Assembly: GCA_041742255.1 (NCBI GenBank)
Contig: JBGSIZ010000225.1
Span: forward strand, 1-5,378
Direction: 5' to 3'
DNA length: 5,378 nucleotides
Origin: JBGSIZ01 sp041742255
GTDB lineage: Bacteria > Pseudomonadota > Alphaproteobacteria > Rhodobacterales > Rhodobacteraceae
The position numbers were made by a program, and so were the translations under genes. Positions 1 through 5,378 of the stretch are shown here, one piece after another. A model generated the notes under the pieces. It made no database searches, was not told the origin of the DNA, and saw only the letters and a program-made list of their open reading frames with translations. Numbering within the stretch: position 1 is the stretch's first letter; each line of letters opens with the position of its first letter.

Positions 1-942
1 CCCCCGCACCTCGGGCTGTTGGCGCGGGTAGGCAAGGCGTTCCGGCACGCTGCGGACGTGCTGCCGATGGGGCGCAAACGGCGGGATTTCTGGGGGGCCT
101 ACTACGACACCGCCGCGCGCACCGAAAACGCGGCAAACGCGGCGCTGTCCACCCTTCTGGACCAATACATCATGGGAACCACGGCGCCCGGCCATGTGGC
201 CTTCGTGGGCGCAGGCCCCGGCGATCCGGACCTTTTGACGCTCAAGGCGCGCAAGGCTCTCGATACCGCCGACGTGGTGATTTTTGACCGCTTGGTGGCG
301 CGCGACATCCTCGACCTCGCCCGGCGCGAGGCGGTGATGATCGACGTCGGCAAACAGGGGTTCGGCACCTCAACCGCACAGGACGACATCAACGACCTGA
401 TCGTGCAGCACGCGCGGATCGGGGCACAGGTGGTGCGGCTCAAATCGGGGGATCCGACGGTGTTCGGGCGGCTGGACGAAGAACTGGACGCGGTGACAGC
501 GGCGGGCATCGGTTACACGATTGTGCCGGGGATCACGGCGGCCTCGGCTGCGGTGGCCCAAATCGGGCAAAGCCTGACACGGCGCGGGCGCAACGGGGCG
601 GTGCGGCTGATCACCGGGCACGACATGCACGGGTTTTGCGACCACGACTGGAAATCGCTTGCGCGTCCGAACGAGGTGGCGGCGATCTACATGGGCAAAC
701 GGGCAGCGCGGTTCGTCCAAGGACGTCTGCTGATGCACGGCGCGGACCCTGCCACGCCTGACACCGTGATCGAAAACGCCTCGCGCCCTGACGCCCGGGT
801 ATTGGCGACAACGCTTGGCGCGCTCGAACCCACGCTCACCAATGCCGCACTCACCGGGCCCGCGCTCACCTTTCTGGGGCTCGCCCCGCGTGCGGCGCAG
901 GCCGCGCTCACCACCTTGCCCCTGATGGAGGTTGCTCAATGA
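1..942 (+). CDS. cysG: Siroheme synthase, C-terminal part (uroporphyrinogen-III C-methyltransferase domain), 5'-truncated by window edge
   Basis: The reading frame is open from base 1, so the gene starts upstream; the TTG at 19 is not a credible start. The 313 visible codons are the tail of the precorrin-2 dehydrogenase/ferrochelatase part (about residues 1-57 of the fragment, with PMGRKRRDFW at 22-31) followed by a complete SUMT domain. The SUMT domain methylates uroporphyrinogen III twice with S-adenosylmethionine to give precorrin-2, which the missing N-terminal domain would turn into siroheme. Visible motifs are GAGPGDPDLLT (70-80), FDRLV (Asp96), VGK (Lys118), LKSGDPTVFGR (147-157, Arg157), VPGITAAS (175-182), LITGH (203-207) and YMG (230-232). 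Asp96, Lys118 and Arg157 have the same spacing as Asp248, Lys270 and Arg309 of enteric CysG, so by that register about 150 residues are missing. The stop overlaps the next start (ATGA, 939-942). Supplying siroheme to CysI downstream explains its place in the operon. A CobA-only protein is unlikely because of the N-terminal remnant. Confidence 0.95.
   Translation, partial: PPHLGLLARVGKAFRHAADVLPMGRKRRDFWGAYYDTAARTENAANAALSTLLDQYIMGTTAPGHVAFVGAGPGDPDLLTLKARKALDTADVVIFDRLVARDILDLARREAVMIDVGKQGFGTSTAQDDINDLIVQHARIGAQVVRLKSGDPTVFGRLDEELDAVTAAGIGYTIVPGITAASAAVAQIGQSLTRRGRNGAVRLITGHDMHGFCDHDWKSLARPNEVAAIYMGKRAARFVQGRLLMHGADPATPDTVIENASRPDARVLATTLGALEPTLTNAALTGPALTFLGLAPRAAQAALTTLPLMEVAQ
927..930 (+). 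promoter_or_regulatory. Ribosome binding site of the DUF2849 gene
   Basis: GGAG lies 8 nt before the ATG at 939, inside the end of cysG. It supports the 4-nt overlapping start (ATGA) and translational coupling with cysG. Confidence 0.6.
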
Positions 943-1235
943 CCCGCCGCTATATTCCAAAGGTCGTCACCGCCAACCGCCTGCGCGAAGGCGACAACGT
1001 CTGGCTCACCGAAGCCGACACATGGTCCGACCAGATGCAAGACGCCGAACTGATCGAGGACGAGGCCCACGCCGACATCCGCCTTTTGTTCGCGCAGGCG
1101 CAACGGGGGTTGGTCGTTGGGGCCTATCTGGCCGATGCGCGGGCGGGGGCAAACGGCCCCGAACCGGTGCATTTTCGCGAAACATTCCGAACGCGGGGAC
1201 CGTCAAACTATCCCCACGGCAAAGCCGCCGAATAA
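939..1235 (+). CDS. DUF2849 family small protein of the sulfite reduction operon
   Basis: This 98-residue protein has the layout I associate with DUF2849: an N-terminal VVTAN (9-13) followed by a short beta-like stretch (VWLTEADTW, 21-29), a central acidic helix-rich part, VVGAYLADA (59-67), and a C-terminal HFRETFRTRGP (78-88) followed by NY. There is no signal peptide, membrane segment or cysteine, so it is probably a small soluble cytoplasmic protein that does not hold an Fe-S cluster through Cys. Its function is unknown. The start is set by GGAG 8 nt upstream and the ATGA overlap with cysG, and cysI follows 39 nt downstream. Its position between the siroheme synthase and the siroheme enzyme suggests a helper role in cofactor delivery, assembly or electron transfer to CysI; this is inference from context only. 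Confidence 0.88.
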   Translation: MTRRYIPKVVTANRLREGDNVWLTEADTWSDQMQDAELIEDEAHADIRLLFAQAQRGLVVGAYLADARAGANGPEPVHFRETFRTRGPSNYPHGKAAE

Positions 1236-1274
1236 CCCGGCCCAGACCTGTCAGACCCGAAAAAGGCGCAAGAT

Positions 1275-2945
1275 ATGTATCAATACAATGACTTCGATGA
1301 CGCCTTTGTGCGCGAACGGGTGGCCCAATTCCGCGCTCAGGTGGCGCGCCGTCTGGACGGCAGCCTGACCGAGGATGAATTCCGCCCCCTGCGCCTGATG
1401 AACGGGCTGTATCTGCAACTGCACGCCTACATGCTGCGGGTGGCGGTGCCCTATGGCACGCTCAACCCCACGCAAATGCGGCAACTGGCCCATATCGCGG
1501 ACACCTATGACAAAGGCTACGGTCACTTCACCACCCGCCAGAACATCCAATTCAACTGGCCCAAACTGACCGACGTGCCTGATATCCTGTCGGCGCTGGC
1601 AGACGTGGGGATGCACGCGATCCAGACCAGCGGGAACACCATCCGCAACGTGACGGCGGACCATTTCGCCGGGGCGGCGGCGGACGAAATCGAGGACCCG
1701 CGCCCGGTGGCCGAACTGTTGCGGCAATGGTCCACGGACCATCCGGAGTTTCAGTTTCTGCCGCGCAAATTCAAGATTGCGATCACCGGGTCGCCCAATG
1801 ACCGGGCAGTGACGCGGGCGCACGATATCGGCCTGCGCATGGTGCGCAACGCCAGCGGGGAACCGGGATTCGAGGTGATCGTGGGCGGCGGTCTTGGCCG
1901 CACCCCGATGATCGGCAAGGTCATCACGGGCTTCCTGCCCAAGGCAGACCTGCTGCCGTATGTCGAGGCGATCGTCAGCGTCTGGAACCTCCTCGGGCGG
2001 CGGGACAACAAATACAAGGCGCGGATCAAGATCACCGTTCACGAACATGGGCTGGAGGAAATCCAGCGTCTGGTGAATGAACGCTTTGAACAAATCCGGG
2101 GGGCGTTCAATGGGTATGACACCCAACTTCTTGCACAAATCGAACATGCTTTTGCGCCCCCCGCCTTCGTGACCAAATCCACCGACAGGTATGAGGCTGC
2201 CCGCCTCGCCAACCCCGCCTTCCGGTCGTGGAGCGATACCAACCTGAGCGCGCACAAGGCGCCCGGCTACGCCATCGTGTCGGTGTCGATCAAGAAACCG
2301 GGGGCCACGCCGGGGGATGCGACGTCGGCGCAGATGCGGACCTTGGCCGACCTTGCAGAAACCTACGGGCACGGCGAACTGCGGATCAGCCATGAACAGA
2401 ACGTCATCCTGCCGCATGTCCATTTGGCAGACCTGCCCGCGGTCTATGCGGCGTTGCGGGCGGCGGACCTTGCCACGGCGAATATCGGACTGATTTCCGA
2501 CATCATCGCCTTCCCCGGCATGGACTACTGCGCGCTGGCCACGGCGCGGTCGATCCCCATCGCGCAGGAAATCGCGACGCGGTTTGAAACTCTGAAACTG
2601 GAACACGACATCGGGCCGCTCAAGATCAAGATCTCGGGCTGCATCAACGCCTGCGGGCACCACCATGTCGGGCATATCGGCATCCTCGGGCTGGACCGGG
2701 CGGGGGTGGAAAACTACCAGATCACGCTGGGCGGCGACCATACCGAGGATGCGGTCATCGGCGAAAAGACCGGGCCGGGGTTTTCATACGAAGACATCAC
2801 CGACGCGATCCAGCGGATCGTGATGACCTACCTCGCGCTGCGGCACGGACCCGATGAACACTTTCTTGCGGCCTACAAACGGCTTGGCCCGGCCCCGTTC
2901 AAATCGGCGCTCTACGATCAGGTGAACGCCCATGCCGCACAGTAG
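1275..2945 (+). CDS. cysI: Assimilatory sulfite reductase hemoprotein (siroheme/[4Fe-4S]), with one cluster cysteine replaced by Phe
   Basis: This 556-residue protein, close to the 570 of E. coli CysI, belongs to the nitrite/sulfite reductase family. It should carry out six-electron reduction of sulfite to sulfide at a siroheme coupled to [4Fe-4S] in the cytoplasm. The two pseudo-symmetric halves are visible: TTRQNIQFNW (86-95) and ISHEQNVILPH (371-381). Probable sulfite-binding residues are Arg55, Arg124, Lys165 and Lys167 (LPRKFK), matching E. coli Arg83, Arg153, Lys215 and Lys217. The second cluster motif SGCINACG has Cys456 and Cys460, the latter being the expected siroheme bridge. The first motif should be C-X5-C but reads F-PGMDY-C: Phe413 stands where E. 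coli has Cys434, and Cys419 is kept. These three cysteines are the only ones in the protein. The frame is otherwise intact. The start is an ATG with a weak AAGG 8 nt upstream and a family-typical N-terminus. A nitrite reductase is possible from sequence alone, but the adjacent cysH favours sulfite. Confidence 0.94.
   Translation: MYQYNDFDDAFVRERVAQFRAQVARRLDGSLTEDEFRPLRLMNGLYLQLHAYMLRVAVPYGTLNPTQMRQLAHIADTYDKGYGHFTTRQNIQFNWPKLTDVPDILSALADVGMHAIQTSGNTIRNVTADHFAGAAADEIEDPRPVAELLRQWSTDHPEFQFLPRKFKIAITGSPNDRAVTRAHDIGLRMVRNASGEPGFEVIVGGGLGRTPMIGKVITGFLPKADLLPYVEAIVSVWNLLGRRDNKYKARIKITVHEHGLEEIQRLVNERFEQIRGAFNGYDTQLLAQIEHAFAPPAFVTKSTDRYEAARLANPAFRSWSDTNLSAHKAPGYAIVSVSIKKPGATPGDATSAQMRTLADLAETYGHGELRISHEQNVILPHVHLADLPAVYAALRAADLATANIGLISDIIAFPGMDYCALATARSIPIAQEIATRFETLKLEHDIGPLKIKISGCINACGHHHVGHIGILGLDRAGVENYQITLGGDHTEDAVIGEKTGPGFSYEDITDAIQRIVMTYLALRHGPDEHFLAAYKRLGPAPFKSALYDQVNAHAAQ
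2920..2925 (+). promoter_or_regulatory. Ribosome binding site of cysH, inside cysI
   Basis: AGGTGA lies 6 nt before the ATG at 2932, within the last codons of cysI. It supports a cysH start that overlaps cysI by 14 nt. Confidence 0.6.
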
Positions 2946-3666
2946 CGTCAACACGCGTGTGGCCGACCTCAACGCGCGCTACAAACACCACGGGGCGACG
3001 GCGGTTCTGGAACGGGCGCTGACCGACGCGCAAGTTGGGAAAATCGCGCTGGTGTCATCGTTCGGGGCCGAATCGGTGGCGCTTTTGCACCTTGTCTCGG
3101 TGCTGGACCGCAAAACGCCGGTGTTGTTCATCGACACGGAAATGCTGTTCGCGGAAACGCTGGTCTATCAACAGGATCTGGCGGAACGGCTGTATCTGGA
3201 AAACCTCCAGATCATCCGGGCCGACCGGGCGCAGGTGTTCACCCGCGACAACGAAGGGTTGCTGCACCTGCACGATCCAGATGCCTGCTGCGCCCTGCGC
3301 AAGACGGAACCGCTGCAAACGGCGCTAGCAGGCTATGATGCGTGGATCACCGGGCGCAAACGGTATCAGGGCAAAACCCGGGCCGCGCTCGACTTCTTCG
3401 AGGCCGACGGGGACATCCGGATCAAGGTCAATCCGCTGGCCCACTGGGACAGCAACGATGTGCAGGATTACATGACCGAAAACCGGCTGCCCCGGCACCC
3501 TTTGGTGTCGCAGGGCTATCCGTCGATCGGTTGCGCACCTTGCACCACACGGGTCAACGACGGCGAAGATCCACGGTCGGGGCGCTGGCGGGATCGGGAA
3601 AAAGAAGAATGCGGCATCCACTTCATCAACGGAAAACTGGTGCGCGGCAAAGGGGTAGCAGCATGA
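2932..3666 (+). CDS. cysH: Adenylyl-sulfate (APS) reductase, [4Fe-4S] type of the CysH family
   Basis: This 244-residue member of the PAPS/APS reductase family has an adenylyl-sulfate-binding loop SSFGAES (42-48), FIDTEMLF (66-73) and TGRKRYQG (140-147). The catalytic cysteine is in EECGIH (Cys227) near the C-terminus. Cys119-Cys120 plus Cys201 and Cys204 form the CC-X80-CXXC pattern that binds a [4Fe-4S] cluster. In this family that pattern marks enzymes reducing APS with thioredoxin as donor (EC 1.8.4.10), whereas the classical E. coli-type PAPS reductase lacks it. Many databases would still label it phosphoadenylyl-sulfate reductase. The product, sulfite, is the substrate of CysI. It overlaps cysI by 14 nt and shares ATGA with the next gene, so the three are probably translationally coupled. 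No APS-making genes (cysDN or sat) are in the window. All key residues are present. Confidence 0.94.
   Translation: MPHSSVNTRVADLNARYKHHGATAVLERALTDAQVGKIALVSSFGAESVALLHLVSVLDRKTPVLFIDTEMLFAETLVYQQDLAERLYLENLQIIRADRAQVFTRDNEGLLHLHDPDACCALRKTEPLQTALAGYDAWITGRKRYQGKTRAALDFFEADGDIRIKVNPLAHWDSNDVQDYMTENRLPRHPLVSQGYPSIGCAPCTTRVNDGEDPRSGRWRDREKEECGIHFINGKLVRGKGVAA
3651..3655 (+). promoter_or_regulatory. Ribosome binding site deciding the DUF934 start
   Basis: AGGGG lies 7 nt before the ATG at 3663. The same frame stays open back to 3342 inside cysH, so this site and the ATGA overlap are what identify 3663 as the real start. Confidence 0.6.
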
Positions 3667-4097
3667 CAAACCACACCAAAACCGTCATCGTCACCGACAT
3701 AGGCTTTGGTCCGGACACTTGGACGGGGGACATCGTGGCACAGGCCGACCTGCCCGCCAACGATGCACAGGGGCTGGGGCTGGACCTTGGCCCCGACGCA
3801 TCCGTGGGCACGCTCACCAATCGGCTGGGGGACCTCGGGTTGATCCGTATCCACTTTCCATCGTTCTCGGACGGGCGGGGGTTCACGCTGGCGCGGCTGT
3901 TGCGGCTGGCGGGTTACACGGGGCGGCTGCGGGCCTATGGGCACGTCATCGCGGATCAATACGCGATGGCGCGGCGGTCAGGCTTTGACGAGGTTGAAAT
4001 CTCTGCAGATCTGGCCACCCGGCAACCGGAACCGCACTGGCTGGCGCGGGCCAACTGGCAGGCGCACGATTATCAGGCGCGGCTGCGCGGCCGATAA
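3663..4097 (+). CDS. DUF934 family protein associated with sulfite reductase
   Basis: This 144-residue soluble protein carries the DUF934 core: IHFPSFSDGRGFTLARLLR (63-81), then GYTGRLRAYGHVIADQ (84-99), the helical stretch MARRSGFDEVEI (102-113) and a C-terminal tryptophan-containing tail. It has no signal peptide or membrane segment and no cysteine, so it is not a ferredoxin. An open frame reaches back to 3342 inside cysH, but the start at 3663 is preferred because it follows AGGGG by 7 nt, makes a 4-nt ATGA overlap with cysH, and gives the usual family length. Genes of this family commonly sit beside cysI in proteobacteria and are sometimes labelled 'oxidoreductase probably involved in sulfite reduction', without a demonstrated activity that I know of. 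A role as a CysI partner is inference from the operon. Confidence 0.9.
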   Translation: MTNHTKTVIVTDIGFGPDTWTGDIVAQADLPANDAQGLGLDLGPDASVGTLTNRLGDLGLIRIHFPSFSDGRGFTLARLLRLAGYTGRLRAYGHVIADQYAMARRSGFDEVEISADLATRQPEPHWLARANWQAHDYQARLRGR

Positions 4098-4116
4098 ACG
4101 GGTTGAAACCCTTCCC

Positions 4117-4130
4117 CTGATCCAGATCAA
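4117..4130. promoter_or_regulatory. FNR/FnrL-type operator upstream of fpr
   Basis: The site reads CTGAT-CCAG-ATCAA, matching 9 of the 10 fixed bases of the FNR consensus TTGAT-N4-ATCAA (only the first base differs). It is in the 74-nt gap between the DUF934 gene and fpr, centred about 48 nt before the fpr ATG. If it acts as a class II activator site (centre at -41.5), transcription would begin near 4165 and a poor -10 would lie at about 4153-4158 (TATCCG). A Dnr/NnrR-type regulator recognising a similar palindrome is an alternative. Confidence 0.5.
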
Positions 4131-4171
4131 CGACTAGAACACAAGGCGGCTCTATCCGGGCCGAAGACATC

Positions 4172-5011
4172 ATGACCGAGCAGAAACCAGTGACAGAGCA
4201 AACCGCAACCAAGGCCCCCACCCTCCCCGATGCGCAAACCGTGACGCAGGTGCAGCATTACACGGACCGGCTGTTTTCCTTTCGGGTGACGCGGCCACCG
4301 TCGCTGCGGTTCCGGTCGGGCGAATTCGTGATGATCGGGCTGCCGGGGGACAACGGCAAACCGCTCCTGCGGGCCTATTCCATCGCCTCACCCGCGTGGG
4401 ACGACGAACTGGAGTTCTACTCGATCAAGGTACCGGACGGGCCGCTGACCTCGCGATTGCAGCACATTCAACCGGGGGATCAGATCATCCTGCGGCCCAA
4501 ACCCGTGGGAACGCTGGTGCATGACGCGCTGTTGCCCGGCAAACGGCTGTATCTGTTTTCAACGGGCACAGGCTTTGCGCCGTTCGCGTCGCTTCTGCGG
4601 GAACCGCAAACCTATGAAGACTATGACGAGGTCATCATGACCCACACCTGCCGCGAAGTGGCGGAACTGACCTATGGGCGGCAATTGATCGAAACCCTGT
4701 TGTCGGACGACCTGATGGCAGAACTGATCGGGCCGGAAAACCTTGGCAAACTGCGGTATTACCCGACAACCACGCGGGAACCCTCGGCGAAAATGGGGCG
4801 GATCACCACGCTGATCGAAACCGGGGAATTATTCCGCGACCTTGGGGTGCCGCCGCTCAACCCCGCTACAGACCGGGCCATGGTCTGCGGCAGTCTGGCG
4901 TTCAACATCGACCTCAAGGCGCTTCTGGAACAGGCCGGACTGCGCGAAGGGGCGAATTCGGACCCGGCGGAGTTCGTGGTGGAAAAGGCGTTCGTGGGCG
5001 ACGGCATCTGA
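4172..5011 (+). CDS. fpr: Ferredoxin/flavodoxin--NADP(+) reductase (bacterial type)
   Basis: This 279-residue FAD enzyme passes electrons between NADPH and a ferredoxin or flavodoxin in the cytoplasm (EC 1.18.1.2). The N-terminal FAD-binding barrel has RAYSIAS (67-73) and FYSIKVPDGPLTS (82-94). The NADP-binding domain has the GTGFAPF loop (132-138), THTCR (157-161) and MVCGS (237-241). The protein ends in VVEKAFVGDGI, closely like the AFVGEGI tail of Rhodobacter capsulatus FPR, whose Ala stacks near the flavin in place of the terminal aromatic residue of plant enzymes. The ATG at 4172 gives a family-like MTE N-terminus of about the length of the R. capsulatus enzyme (272 residues), but its Shine-Dalgarno is poor (GAAGA, 4 nt away); a GTG at 4190 is a weaker alternative. 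It is 74 nt behind the DUF934 gene with an FNR-like box between, so it may have its own promoter. With no cysJ present, it is a plausible source of electrons for CysI through an unlinked ferredoxin; it may equally serve oxidative-stress defence. Confidence 0.94.
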   Translation: MTEQKPVTEQTATKAPTLPDAQTVTQVQHYTDRLFSFRVTRPPSLRFRSGEFVMIGLPGDNGKPLLRAYSIASPAWDDELEFYSIKVPDGPLTSRLQHIQPGDQIILRPKPVGTLVHDALLPGKRLYLFSTGTGFAPFASLLREPQTYEDYDEVIMTHTCREVAELTYGRQLIETLLSDDLMAELIGPENLGKLRYYPTTTREPSAKMGRITTLIETGELFRDLGVPPLNPATDRAMVCGSLAFNIDLKALLEQAGLREGANSDPAEFVVEKAFVGDGI

Positions 5012-5069
5012 TTTTCGGGACGCGCCTAATTACATCAACAACAATGCGCAACACGTTGTTTAAAAACAA

Positions 5070-5098
5070 AAAAGGCCGCGCAGTCTGCGCGGCCTTTT
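5070..5098. terminator. Bidirectional intrinsic terminator between convergent genes
   Basis: A perfect 9-bp GC-rich stem, GGCCGCGCA (5074-5082) and TGCGCGGCC (5086-5094) with loop GTC, is flanked by A residues on the left and TTTT on the right, extending the pairing to 13 bp. On the plus strand it ends the cys-fpr genes with a short T4 tract. Read on the minus strand it is followed by T6, G and T5, so it should work at least as well for the convergent gene starting beyond the right edge. Confidence 0.92.
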
Positions 5099-5120
5099 CG
5101 GTCTCAAACCCGTGACAGAA

Positions 5121-5378
5121 TCACAGACCCAGTGCGGTCTTGATCTGGTCGATCACACCAGACACCAGTGCCGGGTTGTCTTTTGCAGCGGCGACAGCAG
5201 CGGTCAGCGTGGCCTGTTCCGCGTCACCCAAGGTCGACCCGGCAATCATCGCCGAAATCTTGTCGGCGTCGAATGCTTCAGCGGTCAACAGCGCGGCAGG
5301 GTCCATCGCGTCAGCAGCAGCCGTCGCAGCAGCGGCAGCTTCGGCAGCAGCAGCTTCCGCAGCAGCAGCGGCCTCGGC
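5121..5378 (-). CDS. Unidentified alanine-rich protein, C-terminal part, 5' end beyond the window
   Basis: Read on the minus strand, the frame is open from the right edge to a TGA at 5121-5123, giving 85 visible codons. The first 24 residues are an Ala/Glu tract (E-A5, E-A4, E-A5, then T-A3-D-A). A C-terminal part of about 60 residues follows that looks helical and starts with MDPAALLTAEAF and ends with VIDQIKTALGL; it contains no cysteine, tryptophan or tyrosine. The Met codon at 5304-5306 has no Shine-Dalgarno before it and the frame continues upstream, so it is probably internal. I do not recognise the family. The terminator 22 nt downstream and a consistent GC-rich codon pattern support a real gene. 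The Ala/Glu tract could be a helical linker between an unseen N-terminal segment and the C-terminal domain; any secretion signal would lie outside the window. Confidence 0.75.
   Translation of the reverse strand, partial: AEAAAAAEAAAAEAAAAATAAADAMDPAALLTAEAFDADKISAMIAGSTLGDAEQATLTAAVAAAKDNPALVSGVIDQIKTALGL
5307..5378 (-). repeat. Imperfect (Glu-Ala4-5) coding repeat
   Basis: Read on the minus strand, 24 codons form units beginning GAG or GAA followed by four or five GCN codons, then a degenerate last unit with ACG and GAC. Alanine codons vary (GCT, GCC, GCG), so the peptide repeat is older or more constrained than a simple slippage tract. The tract reaches the window edge and may continue. 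Confidence 0.75.

Noticed and set aside
19..21. TTG as the start of the first gene
   Set aside because: The frame is open from base 1 and the residues before it continue the CysG N-terminal domain; the gene starts before the window.
172..174. Internal ATG just before the methyltransferase domain as a start for a separate SUMT
   Set aside because: The upstream residues match the CysG linker and no clear Shine-Dalgarno precedes it; a single fused CysG is simpler.
1236..1274. Possible promoter in the gap before cysI
   Set aside because: No -35/-10 pair or operator is apparent in 39 nt; cysI is most simply cotranscribed with cysG and the DUF2849 gene.
1251..2741. A 496-codon open frame on the minus strand opposite cysI
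   Set aside because: It is a shadow of cysI caused by GC-rich third positions. The plus-strand protein is a full, motif-rich CysI, while the antisense product is rich in Arg, Asp, Pro and His with no recognisable domain.
3342..3662. N-terminal extension of the DUF934 frame back into cysH
   Set aside because: The extra 107 residues are an out-of-frame reading of cysH; the ATG at 3663 has a good ribosome site and an ATGA overlap.
4100..4111. Small hairpin GGGTT-GA-AACCC after the DUF934 gene as a terminator
   Set aside because: The stem is only 4-5 bp with a tight loop and no T tract follows, so it is unlikely to stop transcription.
5037..5060. Inverted repeat AACAAC...GTTGTT between fpr and the terminator
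   Set aside because: A 6-bp AT-rich stem with a 12-nt loop is weak and could occur by chance; no regulator site is recognised.
1..5378. CRISPR arrays, tRNA or rRNA genes, insertion sequences, attachment sites, defence systems
   Set aside because: No direct-repeat arrays, transposase genes, terminal inverted repeats or RNA gene sequences were seen; the window is almost fully occupied by metabolic genes.

Overview
The window looks like a GC-rich alphaproteobacterium of the Rhodobacteraceae / Roseobacter type. The evidence is the gene order siroheme synthase, DUF2849, cysI, cysH, DUF934; proteins of the alphaproteobacterial style throughout; and a ferredoxin-NADP reductase ending in AFVGDGI, nearly the tail known from the Rhodobacter capsulatus enzyme. 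Genus and species cannot be read from this stretch.

Bases 1-4097 are a tightly packed plus-strand operon for assimilatory sulfate reduction. It enters from the left edge inside cysG (siroheme synthase, methyltransferase domain), overlaps by 4 nt a small DUF2849 protein, then after 39 nt comes cysI (siroheme/[4Fe-4S] sulfite reductase). cysI overlaps cysH (adenylyl-sulfate reductase with its own [4Fe-4S] motif) by 14 nt, and cysH overlaps a DUF934 protein by 4 nt. CysG makes the siroheme for CysI, CysH makes sulfite from APS, and CysI reduces sulfite to sulfide for cysteine synthesis. The two DUF proteins have no established function and no cysteine residues.

Bases 4098-4171 are a short gap containing a near-perfect FNR/FnrL-type palindrome, followed by fpr (4172-5011), a ferredoxin/flavodoxin-NADP reductase that could supply electrons indirectly to CysI. 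There is no cysJ-type flavoprotein and no ferredoxin gene in the window. A strong hairpin with A and T tracts on its two sides (5070-5098) separates fpr from a convergent minus-strand gene that runs off the right edge. Only its last 85 codons are visible, beginning with a Glu-Ala repeat tract.

The most notable observation is in CysI. The first cysteine of the C-X5-C cluster motif is replaced by phenylalanine (codon 2511-2513, TTC), the other three ligands are intact, and the protein has no spare cysteine. This is either a real variant with an altered [4Fe-4S]-siroheme centre, a damaging mutation, or a one-base sequence error (TGC to TTC).
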